This document shows positions 19,181 through 28,335 of a DNA stretch of 64,000 nucleotides, piece after piece. Source of the stretch: Elusimicrobium sp. An273 (GTDB lineage: Bacteria; Elusimicrobiota; Elusimicrobia; Elusimicrobiales; Elusimicrobiaceae); the NCBI RefSeq assembly GCF_002159705.1, contig NZ_NFJD01000001.1:186001-250000 (forward strand), in the 5' to 3' direction. Under the pieces are notes generated by a model. The model searched no databases, had not been told where the DNA came from, and saw only the letters and a program-made list of their open reading frames with translations. The first letter of the stretch is position 1. Every line of letters begins with the position of its first letter. The translations under genes and the position numbers were made by a program.

Positions 19181-20810
19181 TTTCGGGCGGCAGCTGCAAA
19201 TCCACCGGCAGTACGCCCTGCGGGGCCAAGTTGCCCAAGATGATATTCGCCGCTGTTTGCAAAGCGTATTTATTTAACCCATAGGTAGCCAGAATAACGT
19301 CCGCCTCCGGGTAATTTTTGATATCGTACGGGCTCATGGTGGAGATAAACACCACATTTTTATTTTCCTCAATCAGCCCGTGAATGGCGTTTTTTTGGTT
19401 GATGTTGGTTTTATCGGCCCATTGCAGGCTGGTTAAAATCAGCAAATCCGCCCCTTTGGCGCAGGCGGCGGCGCGCTGGCTGTCTTTTTTGCGCGGGGTA
19501 AGCGCCGCGTTGTAACTGCGCACGTTCCACCCTTTCTCCAAAAACGGTTTGGAAAAACCCATCAGCTGGTCTGCAAAGCGCGAAGGCGCAAAAAACACCG
19601 CGCACACGGTGGGCTTTTTCCCCTCCGGCACCGTAAAAGGAATCATTCCGTTTCGGTCTCGCACCAAAGTAACGGACTCGTCGCTTATTTTCTCAAGTTC
19701 CGCTTTGTACGCCTGCTCAATGGGGGCGGGGATTTCGGCCGTTCCGTCCAAAAGGCCCAATTCTTCTTTTAGGGCAAACATCCGCCGGGCGGCATCTTCC
19801 ACCCGCGGCTGCATGTTTTTTTGCCGGGTTTCCGTTAAAATTTGTTTAAACACCGTCAGCGGTTTAATGTAGCGGCCCAGCAAAATCATATCGGCCCCGC
19901 TGTCCAGCGCGCGCACCGCGCAGCCGGCAATGGTACAGAAAGAAGTGGCGCTTTTCATATCCAAACTGTCGGTAACCACAAAGCCTTTAAATCCCAGTTT
20001 TTCGCGCAGCAGGTCGTGCAGAATCGGCTTGGAAAAGGTGGCGATGTTTTTGCTGTCCAGCGCCGGGTACAAAATATGCCCCGTCATCACGCCGGGCACG
20101 CCTTGGCGCACGGCCTCGGCAAACGGCGCCAGGTGGATTTTTTGCAGTTCTTCGTAACCGGCTTTTACCACCGGCACTTTGTAGTGGGAATCGGCCGACG
20201 TATCCCCATGACCGGGAAAATGCTTGACGACGCTGATAATCCCCGCCGCTTTAAATCCGTTCATCAGCGAGATGCCCATTTTGGTAACGTTCTGCGGGTC
20301 TGAGCCAAAAGAACGCACGCCGATAATCGGGTTATTGGGGTTACTGTTAACGTCCAGCACGGGCGAAAAATTGATGTGAATGCCGGCCCGGCGCAGCTCC
20401 AGCCCGGCCAAATAAGCAATGGCGGCGGCGCCTTCTTCATCCTGCGAGGCCGAAAGCATCATGTTGGTAGGCAGGTAGTCAAACCCCAGCGTAATGGGTG
20501 TGTAGACGGTGCCCCCCTCGTAGTCAATGGCGATTAACAGCGGGATTTGATGCGGGCTTTTGGCGGCCCAGCTTTGCAATTTTTCAATCAGCTCCTGGGT
20601 TTGCTTCAGGGAATAGTTGCCCCATTGAATCAGCACCCCGCCCACTTTGCCCTGCTCTATGGCCGGGCGCACCAGCGAAGCGCTGTCTATATCCACAAAC
20701 ACCACCAGCGTCTGCCCCAGTTTTTCTTCGTAGGACAAATCCTCAAACCGCGTAGCCGCCGCCAGCGGCAGCGCCGCACACAAGAGCAGAACGCTTAGCC
20801 AATGCTTCAT
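19113..20810 (-). CDS. nagZ: NagZ-like beta-N-acetylhexosaminidase (glycoside hydrolase family 3)
   Basis: This is a 565-aa two-domain GH3 enzyme with a signal peptide (MKHWLSVLLLCAALPLAAA). Motifs: IAIDYEGG; KHFPGHGDTSADSH, with the NagZ-specific Asp207-His209 acid/base dyad; and VVTDSLDM, where Asp281 is the nucleophile. A C-terminal GH3_C-like domain (about 380-540) makes it resemble the exported two-domain NagZ of Bacillus more than cytoplasmic E. coli NagZ. It probably trims GlcNAc from cell-wall fragments in the periplasm. Its start overlaps the phosphoesterase stop by 4 nt (ATGA), and its 3' end overlaps dedA. Confidence 0.92.
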   Translation of the reverse strand: MKHWLSVLLLCAALPLAAATRFEDLSYEEKLGQTLVVFVDIDSASLVRPAIEQGKVGGVLIQWGNYSLKQTQELIEKLQSWAAKSPHQIPLLIAIDYEGGTVYTPITLGFDYLPTNMMLSASQDEEGAAAIAYLAGLELRRAGIHINFSPVLDVNSNPNNPIIGVRSFGSDPQNVTKMGISLMNGFKAAGIISVVKHFPGHGDTSADSHYKVPVVKAGYEELQKIHLAPFAEAVRQGVPGVMTGHILYPALDSKNIATFSKPILHDLLREKLGFKGFVVTDSLDMKSATSFCTIAGCAVRALDSGADMILLGRYIKPLTVFKQILTETRQKNMQPRVEDAARRMFALKEELGLLDGTAEIPAPIEQAYKAELEKISDESVTLVRDRNGMIPFTVPEGKKPTVCAVFFAPSRFADQLMGFSKPFLEKGWNVRSYNAALTPRKKDSQRAAACAKGADLLILTSLQWADKTNINQKNAIHGLIEENKNVVFISTMSPYDIKNYPEADVILATYGLNKYALQTAANIILGNLAPQGVLPVDLQLPPETTSSAADVRSKTRTPQAATKSR

Positions 20811-21886
20811 GCGTTTACCTCAATAATCGGGATTTCCGCCGGCGCCAAAAACCGCAGCGGAATACCCCAGTAAAACAGACCGGACGTAATGTAAAATTTC
20901 ATTTGCCCTACGGCAAACAGCCCATACACCCGCGGAAACTGCAGCCGCACCAAAAAATTGAACGGAAAAATCTGCCCATTATGCGTATGCCCGCTGACCA
21001 TCAGATCGGCACCCTGTCGGGCGGCCTCTTCGGCGTAAAGCGGCGTATGGCTTAAATAGAGAAGCGTACGGGCCGGATCGGCCTGGCGGAGCAGCTGTTC
21101 CACATCCCGCGCGCGGACATGTGCCGTGCGCACGTCTTTCACCCCGGCCACTTGCACGCCGTTAGGCAGTTGGGCCAGTTCGTTTTCCAGCAGTTTTATT
21201 CCCGCTTCTTTATAAAATTCCTTGGACGCGTCATACCCCACATAATACTCGTGATTTCCAAACACGCCGTACGCCCCCAGCGGCGTTTGTACCTGCGCCA
21301 GTCGTTTGGCATACGCCAAGCGGTTGGGCCCGTATTCAAAAATATCCCCCAACACCAGCAGCGCGTCGGGCTTTTGTTCTTCCACGCGTTTTAGCGCCTT
21401 GTCCAACCGGTTTAGCGAAACGCCCATTCCCAAATGCGCGTCCGACAACAGCGCCAACTTCATTTTAGGCGCCCCGGGAAGGGTAACCGAAATGTGCTTT
21501 ACGCGCGGCGAAGCAACTCCCCCGTAAACAGCCAGCGCCGCGGTAACCGCCATCAGCCCTACGCTAAGCGGCCCCAGCCACGCCCGCGCCTGCACATGAA
21601 AAAAGAACAACCCCCACTGGACAAACGCGCATACCGCACAAATGCAAAAAGCCAAAAACGCAAGCCCCGCCCACGCATAGGCAAAATAATACGCCCAGCT
21701 TTCCCATACGCCCCAATGCGTGCGGGTGTAGGACATAAATACCTGAAACAAAACCGTCATCAGCAGCGGCACTGCCGCCACAGGCACTTTCCAGCCTATT
21801 TGCGGGAAAGCAAAATACAGCCACGCCCCTACCGTTACCTGCATCAGCCACAGCACGATAGACGCCACTACAAAAAACGCACTCAC
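20807..21886 (-). CDS. membrane-anchored calcineurin-like metallophosphoesterase
   Basis: This is a 359-aa protein. About four hydrophobic helices fill the first 125 residues. A phosphoesterase domain follows with the metal-binding set SDAHLG, LGDIFE, FGNHEYY, LYLSHTP and SGHTHNGQ, as in the YkuE/YaeI group. Such enzymes hydrolyse phospholipid or lipid-linked phosphates such as UDP-diacylglucosamine-type substrates; the substrate here is not known. The GTG at 21886 is chosen because AAGGAG lies 8 nt upstream (a TTG two codons earlier is too close). It is translationally coupled to the NagZ-like gene, suggesting a cell-envelope role. Confidence 0.9.
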   Translation of the reverse strand: MSAFFVVASIVLWLMQVTVGAWLYFAFPQIGWKVPVAAVPLLMTVLFQVFMSYTRTHWGVWESWAYYFAYAWAGLAFLAFCICAVCAFVQWGLFFFHVQARAWLGPLSVGLMAVTAALAVYGGVASPRVKHISVTLPGAPKMKLALLSDAHLGMGVSLNRLDKALKRVEEQKPDALLVLGDIFEYGPNRLAYAKRLAQVQTPLGAYGVFGNHEYYVGYDASKEFYKEAGIKLLENELAQLPNGVQVAGVKDVRTAHVRARDVEQLLRQADPARTLLYLSHTPLYAEEAARQGADLMVSGHTHNGQIFPFNFLVRLQFPRVYGLFAVGQMKFYITSGLFYWGIPLRFLAPAEIPIIEVNA

Positions 21887-22008
21887 GTACAACGCTCCTT
21901 CTTCAAAAAGTTATCAAAACTTACTTTTATATATTTTAAAAAATTTCCCATAATAAGTATAATATATTTATAACGTATACTATATAACAACAGAGGACAC
22001 CATACCTT

Positions 22009-23472
22009 ATGACCGTAAGAGTTAGATTTGCCCCGTCTCCGACTGGATTTTTACACATCGGAGGGGTTCGTACTGCGCTTTTTAACTACCTTTTTGCCAA
22101 AAAAAATAAAGGCACGTTTTTACTCCGCATTGAAGATACCGACGAAGAACGCTCCACCCAAGCTTCCACCGATGCCATTTTTGAAGGCATGCAATGGATG
22201 AATTTAAACTGGGACGAAGGCCCCATGCCAGACGGCACCAACAAAGGGCCCGACGCCCCCTATTACCAGGCACAGCGCGCCGATATGGGCATTTATAAAA
22301 AATACATTGACCAGCTCCTTGCCGAAGGCAAAGCCTACAAATGCTACTGCACCGAAGAAGAACTGGAAGAAAACCGCCAAAAATGCCTGGCCGAACACCG
22401 CCCGCCCAAGTACAGCGGCAAATGCAGCCACTTAACGGAAGAACAGCAAAAAGAGCTGGAAGCCCAAGGCCGCAAATACGTCATCCGTTTCCGCATGCCG
22501 CAGGAAGGCGACGTGGAATGGGACGATATGATCCGCGGGCACGTAAAATTTGCCAGCAAAGATTTGTATGACCTGGTCATCCAAAAAACCAGCGGCTACC
22601 CCACCTATAACTTTGCCGTCGTGGTGGACGACCATTTGATGCGCATGACGCACGTCATCCGCGGCGATGACCACATTTCCAATACGCCGGCCCAAATCCA
22701 GATTTACCGCGCCCTCGGCTGGAAAGAACCCATTTTTGCCCACCTGTCCATGATTCACGGGCCGGACGGCAAAAAACTTTCCAAGCGCCACGGCGCCACG
22801 AATGTGGTGGAATTTCGCAATATGGGCTACCTGCCCGAAGCGCTTAAAAACTATTTGGCGCTTTTGGGGTGGGCCACGCCCGATTCCCAGCAGTTGTTTG
22901 CCCCGGGCGAACTGGAAGAAAAATTTGACATCTCCGGCTGCCAGCCCAGCCCGGCCGTAATGGATCCGGAAAAGCTGAACTGGATGAACGGGGAATACAT
23001 TCGCGCCACGCCCCTTTCCCGCCTGACGGATCTGGCCCTGCCGTTTATTGAAAAAGCCGGCATCAACGTTTCGGGCGTAGACCGCGCCCGGCTGGAAGGA
23101 ATCATCGGGCTGGAACAGGAAAAATACAAATTGTTGACCGAAATTCCCGATTTGATCCGCTTCTTCTTTGAAGACCCGGTATTTGAACAGGAAGCGATTG
23201 ACAAAGTTTTCTCCAAACCCGAAGCCAAAAAAGTGCTGGAAGGGATGATTCAAGTATACGGGAATTTAACCGACTTCACGGAAACCAACCTGGAAACCGC
23301 CGCCCGCGCTTACGCCAAAGAAAACGGCATGAAAGCGGGGCAGATTTTCCACCCGGTGCGCGTGGCCGTTTCCGGCCGCACCCACGGGCCCACGTTGTTT
23401 AAAATGTTGGAATATATGGGGAAGGACACCGTACTCGCGCGGCTTAAAAACGCGCTGCAGTATTGCAAATAA
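22009..23472 (+). CDS. gltX: glutamyl-tRNA synthetase
   Basis: This 487-aa class I synthetase starts MTVRVRFAPSPTGFLHIGG, with the HIGH equivalent HIGG at 16-19, and has KLSKR at 256-260. Normal length for the bacterial enzyme. Whether it is discriminating or also charges tRNA-Gln cannot be seen; no glnS or gatCAB is present in the window. AGAGGA lies 13 nt upstream of the ATG. The very AT-rich 115 bp in front hold candidate -10 boxes (TATAAT, TATACT). Confidence 0.97.
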   Translation: MTVRVRFAPSPTGFLHIGGVRTALFNYLFAKKNKGTFLLRIEDTDEERSTQASTDAIFEGMQWMNLNWDEGPMPDGTNKGPDAPYYQAQRADMGIYKKYIDQLLAEGKAYKCYCTEEELEENRQKCLAEHRPPKYSGKCSHLTEEQQKELEAQGRKYVIRFRMPQEGDVEWDDMIRGHVKFASKDLYDLVIQKTSGYPTYNFAVVVDDHLMRMTHVIRGDDHISNTPAQIQIYRALGWKEPIFAHLSMIHGPDGKKLSKRHGATNVVEFRNMGYLPEALKNYLALLGWATPDSQQLFAPGELEEKFDISGCQPSPAVMDPEKLNWMNGEYIRATPLSRLTDLALPFIEKAGINVSGVDRARLEGIIGLEQEKYKLLTEIPDLIRFFFEDPVFEQEAIDKVFSKPEAKKVLEGMIQVYGNLTDFTETNLETAARAYAKENGMKAGQIFHPVRVAVSGRTHGPTLFKMLEYMGKDTVLARLKNALQYCK

Positions 23473-23500
23473 CTCCGCCCGATAGGGGCAAGGAGCCGCC

Positions 23501-25297
23501 ATGAAGTACTGGTTTTTTGACGGAAATGACGTCGTCGGCCCGTTTGAGCCCAAAGAGCTTGCGGCCCGGCGCGGTTTTGCGGCGACCAGCTTGGTCTGTC
23601 CCGAAAATTTCAGTGAAGACCAAGACAGCTGGAAAATGGCGGTTTCCTTTCCAGATTTCCATTTTGATCCTTCGGAAGTAATTTCCATTCCTGCGCCGGA
23701 ACCGGCGCAGGAAACGGATTCTTTTGACCAGGAAATGGACACCTTGCTAAAAGAACGTTCCCCGCTGGGCGATTTGGAAGAAACGCCTTCGGTGGAATCA
23801 CCTTCCTTGGAAATTCCTAAAAAACCGGCCAAACCCGGCCCGATTGAAGACTATTTCAATAACATCAAAGGCGAAGATTTGGGCAACATTCTGGGCATTC
23901 CCGATCCGAATGAAAATTCGGATATGAACTTGGCGCGCGCCCTGCAAACCCAATTTGAAAAAACAAATCCGCCTACGGATAAGGAAGTCCAGCCGATAGA
24001 AGACGACCCTTTTGACGAGTTTACTCCCAAAGAGGAACCCGAAGAACTGCCCGAGGAAACGGCGCCTGTTTCCGCCCCGGCTAACGAAAAAGCGGCCGCC
24101 GCGGAACCGCTCAAAAAGGCGGAGCCTGCTCCCGCCGCGGAACCGACACCGGCCTCTATCCCCATGTCCAAAACGGCCGAGGAAGATTTGGTTTTAACCG
24201 TTCACGGGCAACCGCCTGCGTCTAAGGAACAACCGCTGCAGCAAACGCCTGCAAAACAAGAAACCTCGACGGCCAAACCGGAACAGGAAACGCTGCAAAC
24301 GACCTCCCAACTGCCGGTGCTGGGCCAGCCGGAAACACAGCTGCCGCCTTTACCCGAGCAAAAAATTTCCTCTTTTGCTTCTTCTCCCCAGTTTAACCAG
24401 ACGCCCGAACCGGCCCCTGCGCCGGACGCCGAGCAAAAAACGATTTCCGAAGTGAAATCTCCCCAAAAGGAGGCTCCCGCAAAAGAAGACGCACAACCGG
24501 AAGAATTGGTGCCGGCTTCCAAACAACCGGAACCGGTGGACGTTGCCCCTTTGCAAGCAGAAGTTCCTGCCGACACTCCGCCTGCCGAAGATCCCAAGGA
24601 AGCGACCGTGCGGCATATTTTGGAAGGGAAATTGGACGTAACGCCCACGCCGGAAGTGCTGGAGCCGATTAAAAACGTTACGGTGGAACCGCAGGTAAAC
24701 CATGTGCGTCCGCGCCTGAAACAAACGCCGGAAATTCAAGAATTTTTAAACCAAACCCGCAACGAACGTATCGAACGGGAACGGAAAAACAAAAAAGCCA
24801 TGGCGGCTCTTTCGGTGCTTATTGCGTTGTTGGCGGTAGGTGCGGCGGCTTATATCAATAAAACCGTTATGGGGGCTTCGGATCCGACGCCCCAGGCTGC
24901 GGCTCCGCAAGCACAGTCGGTTCAGCCGCAGGAGAAAAGCCCGGCCGATTCCAGCGAACTGCTGCCGGATATTCCCGTCCCACCTCCGCCGCAAACCATC
25001 ACGGAGCCTTCGCAAGAAAACAAGGCCCTTTCGCTGGTGCAAAATTACCGCCTGCCCGGAAACAAGGGGACGATTGCCGCTTATCTTAATCAGCTTTATC
25101 GGCCGCAGCTTACGCAAGGGTATACCGCCAGCTGGTCTGTGGAGCCTTTGCACAAGAGCACATATATTGTAAAATACAGGCTAACCAAAACCCGCATGGA
25201 ACCGGTTGTCTATATCTTCCAGGCGGACGTGGAGGCCGGCAAACTGACCGGTGCTTTGAACAACATCACACTGGACTTGGTAGGAAAAATTCAATAA
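23501..25297 (+). CDS. GYF_2-domain membrane protein with long acidic/Pro-rich linker
   Basis: This 598-aa protein is not a known family as a whole. Residues 1-50 (MKYWFFDGNDVVGPFEPKEL onward) match the GYF_2 pattern, a small protein-protein interaction fold. Residues about 60-400 are low complexity, rich in Pro, Glu, Ala and Lys, and should be disordered. One membrane helix (about 430-448, AALSVLIALLAVGAAAYI) follows, then another Pro/Gln stretch. A folded C-terminal domain of about 95 residues would be periplasmic. The topology puts the GYF_2 domain in the cytoplasm. It lies 28 nt after gltX and 15 nt before pilT with AAGGAG, so it may work with the pilus motor. Confidence 0.82.
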   Translation: MKYWFFDGNDVVGPFEPKELAARRGFAATSLVCPENFSEDQDSWKMAVSFPDFHFDPSEVISIPAPEPAQETDSFDQEMDTLLKERSPLGDLEETPSVESPSLEIPKKPAKPGPIEDYFNNIKGEDLGNILGIPDPNENSDMNLARALQTQFEKTNPPTDKEVQPIEDDPFDEFTPKEEPEELPEETAPVSAPANEKAAAAEPLKKAEPAPAAEPTPASIPMSKTAEEDLVLTVHGQPPASKEQPLQQTPAKQETSTAKPEQETLQTTSQLPVLGQPETQLPPLPEQKISSFASSPQFNQTPEPAPAPDAEQKTISEVKSPQKEAPAKEDAQPEELVPASKQPEPVDVAPLQAEVPADTPPAEDPKEATVRHILEGKLDVTPTPEVLEPIKNVTVEPQVNHVRPRLKQTPEIQEFLNQTRNERIERERKNKKAMAALSVLIALLAVGAAAYINKTVMGASDPTPQAAAPQAQSVQPQEKSPADSSELLPDIPVPPPPQTITEPSQENKALSLVQNYRLPGNKGTIAAYLNQLYRPQLTQGYTASWSVEPLHKSTYIVKYRLTKTRMEPVVYIFQADVEAGKLTGALNNITLDLVGKIQ

Positions 25298-25312
25298 CAA
25301 AGAGGGTTACTT

Positions 25313-26392
25313 ATGATTTTAATGGACGATCTGTTCAAGTTGATGAAAGCCAAAAACGCTTCCGATATTCACCTGACGGTCGGCGTGCCGCCGGTCTTGC
25401 GTATCCAGGGCCGCTTGTATGCCACCCAGTTTGAGCCGCTTACCAAAGAAACGGCGCAAACCCTCATCTACTCCATTATGACCGACGAACAGCGCCAACA
25501 ATTTGAAGAAGATTTGGAATTGGACTTTTCGTTCGGGTTAAAATCTTTGGGCCGTCTTCGTGTTAATATTTATAAACAAAAAGGCTGCGTGGCCGCGGCC
25601 CTGCGCTCCATTCCGAACGATTTCAAATCGTTTGAGGAATTAAACCTGCCGCCCGTGGTATACAACATTATGAAGCTCAACAAAGGGCTGGTGTTGGTAA
25701 CGGGGTGCACGGGGTCTGGTAAATCTACGTCTTTAGCCAGCATGATCAACTACCTGAATATGAACGAAAGCAACCATATTATGACGGTAGAAGACCCCAT
25801 CGAATTCGTCCACCCGCACAAACGCAGTATCGTCAACCAGCGCGAAGTGGGCGCGGACACCCATTCCTTTGCCGCGGCGCTCAAGCACTTTCTGCGCCAA
25901 GACCCGGATATCATTCTGGTCGGCGAGTTGCGCGACCGGGAAACCATGGAAGCCTGCCTGACGCTGGCCGAAACGGGGCACTTGGTGTTTGCCACCTTGC
26001 ACACCAACGACGCGGTGCAGTCCATCAACCGTATTATTGACGTCTTCCCCGCCGAACAACAGCCGCAGATCCGCACGCAGCTTTCTTTCGTGCTGGAAGC
26101 AATTTTGTCCCAGCAGTTAATTCCCACCTTAACCGGCGGGCGCGCCATGGCGTGCGAAGTGTTGTTGGCCAACTCCGCCGTGCGCAGCTTAATCCGCGAC
26201 GGCAAGGCCGAGCAGATTATCTCTACCATGCAAACCAGCGTGGGCATGGGGATGATTACCATGAACCAAGCCTTGGGCGATTTGTATATTCAAAAGAAAA
26301 TCAGCTATCAAGAAGCGCTCTCGCACACCAGCGATCCTTCCGGCTTGAAGACTTATCTCCAGCAAAAACTGGGAACGTCCAGCTTTAAATAA
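25313..26392 (+). CDS. pilT: type IV pilus retraction ATPase PilT
   Basis: This 359-aa hexameric secretion-type ATPase powers pilus disassembly and twitching. Walker A GCTGSGKST is at 131-139, the Asp box is TVEDPIEF, Walker B is LVGELRDRETMEA, and the His box is GHLVFATLHTNDA. The PilT-specific AIRNLIRE-like motif appears as AVRSLIRDGKAEQI near the C-terminus. The start ATG (25313) follows AGAGGG; a second ATG lies three codons on. It is the last gene of gltX-GYF_2-pilT, ended by a strong terminator. The other pilus genes are not nearby apart from the prepilin at 8.7-9.2 kb. Confidence 0.96.
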   Translation: MILMDDLFKLMKAKNASDIHLTVGVPPVLRIQGRLYATQFEPLTKETAQTLIYSIMTDEQRQQFEEDLELDFSFGLKSLGRLRVNIYKQKGCVAAALRSIPNDFKSFEELNLPPVVYNIMKLNKGLVLVTGCTGSGKSTSLASMINYLNMNESNHIMTVEDPIEFVHPHKRSIVNQREVGADTHSFAAALKHFLRQDPDIILVGELRDRETMEACLTLAETGHLVFATLHTNDAVQSINRIIDVFPAEQQPQIRTQLSFVLEAILSQQLIPTLTGGRAMACEVLLANSAVRSLIRDGKAEQIISTMQTSVGMGMITMNQALGDLYIQKKISYQEALSHTSDPSGLKTYLQQKLGTSSFK

Positions 26393-26405
26393 AAGCGTTC
26401 TGCGC

Positions 26406-26441
26406 AAAAAACGCCTTGGAAAAATTCCAAGGCGTTTTTTT
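26406..26441. terminator. bidirectional terminator between pilT and uvrC
   Basis: A long perfect stem AAAAAACGCCTTGGAA/TTCCAAGGCGTTTTTT with a 3-nt A loop. It has T runs on both strands and serves both converging genes. Confidence 0.95.
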
Positions 26442-26457
26442 ATGGCGTAAAATCGGC

Positions 26458-27828
26458 TTACAAATCCCGGCCGGCGGGATCTTTGCCGTCTATCAGGCCT
26501 TCCTGACTTTGGTGGCCGGTCAGCTCGGCCTTGCCGCGCAGTTTGCGGTGGTAGGTAATGGCAAAGCGGTGCACCTCATCGCGGATTTCCATCAGCAGGT
26601 TAAGCGCCGGATCGCCAATGGGCAGCTTAATGCTTTCCGCCGCGCCGGGCAGATAAATGCCTTCGTGCGTTTCGGCCAACGCAATAAACGGAATATAGAG
26701 GCCCGCGCGGTCAAACGCGTTCATGGCGGCTGAAATTTGGCTTTTGCCGCCGTCTAGCAAAATTAAATCCGGCGTTTGGGACGGATCGCGCTTTAATTGG
26801 CGCAGACGGCGGTAGACGCTTTCTTCCATCATGGCAAAATCACTGCCGCCCCGTTCGGGCAGTTTGGAGCGGATTTTAAAGCGGCGGTAATGTTCGTGGT
26901 TCTTTTCGCCGTTGATATAGCACACCATACAGCCCACGGCTTCCCGTCCAAAAAGGTGCGAGTTATCAAACGCCTCTATATGCGCCGGCAGTTTATGCAT
27001 GCCAATTACCTGAGCCAAGCGTTTTAGTTTGTCGGTATTTTCCATGGCTGTCGTAATCTGATCGTCCTTAAACCGCCCCACGATAACCCGCTCCTGCATG
27101 TGGGCCAGCGCCTGCAAAAAATTGCGGTACACAGCGGCTTGCTCGTACTCTAGCTTTTGGGCGTGTTGGTGCATCAGCGAGGTAATGGTTTCGGTAATGT
27201 TGCCAAAGTGCCCGTCTAAAAATTCGGCCATGCGTTGGGCGATGGCGCGGTAATCCTCGTAAGAAATTTTTCCGGCGCAGGGGGCCGGGCATTGGCCGGT
27301 GTGGTAATAAATGCAGGTGTTGATTTTGCGCTCGTCCAACGGCTTCTGGCGCGAAAAATTCCATTTACACGGCCGAAGCGGCGCGTATTTGCTTTTCCAC
27401 AAAAAGCGCATCAGACTTTTGACGATGCTGGACTTGGGGTAAGGCCCGAAATACAAATCTTTCCCGCGCACCACGCGGCGCGTGAGCTGCAGGCGGGGGT
27501 AGTCCTCCCCCATCGTCAGCTTTAAATACGGGTAGCTTTTGCCGTCTTTCCCCAGCGAGTTGAAAAACGGCTGGTACTGCTTAATCAGCTTTTCTTCCAG
27601 CACCAAAGCGTCGCGTTCGCTGGCGGTGGTTACATAGTCTATCTTGGCGATCAGCGGCAGCAGGCAGGGCAGCTTCCAGCCGCGGGAATAGAGGTTGGAT
27701 TCCTGAAAGTACTGTTTTACCCGGTCGGACAGGTTTTTGGCTTTTCCGACGTAAATAATCGTGCCCTCTTTGGAGCGCATGATGTAAACGCCGGGTTTAT
27801 TTGGTAAAATATCTAAACGGGGATCCAT
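26458..27828 (-). CDS. uvrC: excinuclease ABC subunit C, short form lacking the C-terminal HhH region
   Basis: At 456 aa this is about 150 residues shorter than usual UvrC. The GIY-YIG nuclease (GVY 13-15, YVG 26-28) is intact. The Cys-rich CPAPC segment, the UVR motif (YEQAAVYRNFLQAL) and the RNase H-like 5' nuclease core are present (FDNSHLFG, HYRRFKI, LILLDGGKSQI, EVHRFAITYHRK). The protein ends 20 residues after the last motif, so the two helix-hairpin-helix units are missing. The sequence after the stop is the pilT terminator, so a recent frameshift is unlikely. The start has a TAAAAT box 6 nt upstream and no Shine-Dalgarno. Confidence 0.93.
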   Translation of the reverse strand: MDPRLDILPNKPGVYIMRSKEGTIIYVGKAKNLSDRVKQYFQESNLYSRGWKLPCLLPLIAKIDYVTTASERDALVLEEKLIKQYQPFFNSLGKDGKSYPYLKLTMGEDYPRLQLTRRVVRGKDLYFGPYPKSSIVKSLMRFLWKSKYAPLRPCKWNFSRQKPLDERKINTCIYYHTGQCPAPCAGKISYEDYRAIAQRMAEFLDGHFGNITETITSLMHQHAQKLEYEQAAVYRNFLQALAHMQERVIVGRFKDDQITTAMENTDKLKRLAQVIGMHKLPAHIEAFDNSHLFGREAVGCMVCYINGEKNHEHYRRFKIRSKLPERGGSDFAMMEESVYRRLRQLKRDPSQTPDLILLDGGKSQISAAMNAFDRAGLYIPFIALAETHEGIYLPGAAESIKLPIGDPALNLLMEIRDEVHRFAITYHRKLRGKAELTGHQSQEGLIDGKDPAGRDL

Positions 27829-27843
27829 ATTTTTATTTTAACA
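27829..27843 (-). promoter_or_regulatory. leaderless-type extended -10 promoter of uvrC
   Basis: The minus strand reads TGT-TAAAAT, then six bases (AAAAAT), then ATG. The expected transcription start is the A of the ATG. Confidence 0.6.
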
Positions 27844-27879
27844 TTTCCCGCGCCGGCAGGGCGGATTGTTAAAAAGAAG

Positions 27880-27908
27880 TTGACCCGGAAAAAATAAAAG
27901 GATAAAAT
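27880..27908 (+). promoter_or_regulatory. sigma-70-type promoter of rpsT
   Basis: TTGACC (27880-27885), a 17-bp spacer, then TAAAAT (27903-27908). The leader is about 28 nt and contains GAGGAA as Shine-Dalgarno. It is the clearest conventional promoter in the window. Confidence 0.85.
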
Positions 27909-27943
27909 ATAAATAACCGATTTTTGTATAGAGGAATTATTAA

Positions 27944-28222
27944 ATGGCAAAATTAAAAACTGGTAGACACACTAGCGCCATCAAAGCGCAGCGCCAAGCT
28001 GAAAAAAGAACTTCCGCAAACAAAGGACTGACCAAAAAAGTCCGCTTGGCCACCAAAGCCGTAGTAGCCGCCGCCAAGACGAAAGCCGCTACGCTTAAAG
28101 AAGACTTGAAAAAAGCAGAATCTTGCATCGACAAGGCCGCCAAAAAGAGCGTGATGCACTGGAAAACGGCCGCCCGCAAGAAATCCCGCTTGGCCAAAGC
28201 CGCTAACAAAGCTGCTAAATAA
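27944..28222 (+). CDS. rpsT: 30S ribosomal protein S20
   Basis: This 92-aa, very Lys/Ala-rich helical protein starts MAKLKTGRHTSAIKAQRQAE. The pattern of KxxRQAEKR, the conserved central region and the C-terminal IDKAAKKSVMHWKTAARKKS stretch match S20, which binds 16S rRNA early in 30S assembly. It is a stand-alone gene with its own strong promoter and terminator, as is common for rpsT. Confidence 0.96.
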   Translation: MAKLKTGRHTSAIKAQRQAEKRTSANKGLTKKVRLATKAVVAAAKTKAATLKEDLKKAESCIDKAAKKSVMHWKTAARKKSRLAKAANKAAK

Positions 28223-28236
28223 GCCGGAATCCTTTT

Positions 28237-28267
28237 AAAAACCGCCCTTAACAAGGGCGGTTTTTTT
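28237..28267 (+). terminator. terminator of rpsT
   Basis: Stem AAAAACCGCCCTT/AAGGGCGGTTTTT with a 3-nt loop, followed by T. It starts 15 nt after the stop. Confidence 0.95.
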
Positions 28268-28286
28268 ATGCTTTTTAAGCACACAA

Positions 28287-28322
28287 CAAAAAAGGCGTTT
28301 CCAAACGGAAACGCCTTTTTAA
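28287..28322 (-). terminator. terminator of the nupG-type gene
   Basis: Stem AAAAAGGCGTTTCC/GGAAACGCCTTTTT with a 4-nt loop. On the minus strand it ends in TTTTTTG, 14 nt after the stop. Confidence 0.93.
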
Positions 28323-28335
28323 AATAAACGGTCAA

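Noticed and set aside
21893-22008. T-box or other riboswitch before gltX
   Set aside because: No T-box sequence, specifier stem or terminator/antiterminator pair; just an AT-rich promoter region.
22432-23253. 273-codon minus-strand open frame across gltX
   Set aside because: Antisense shadow; gltX is complete and certain.
26400-26457. Missing UvrC C-terminus in another frame after the stop
   Set aside because: The bases after the stop are the pilT terminator; no HhH-like coding is present.
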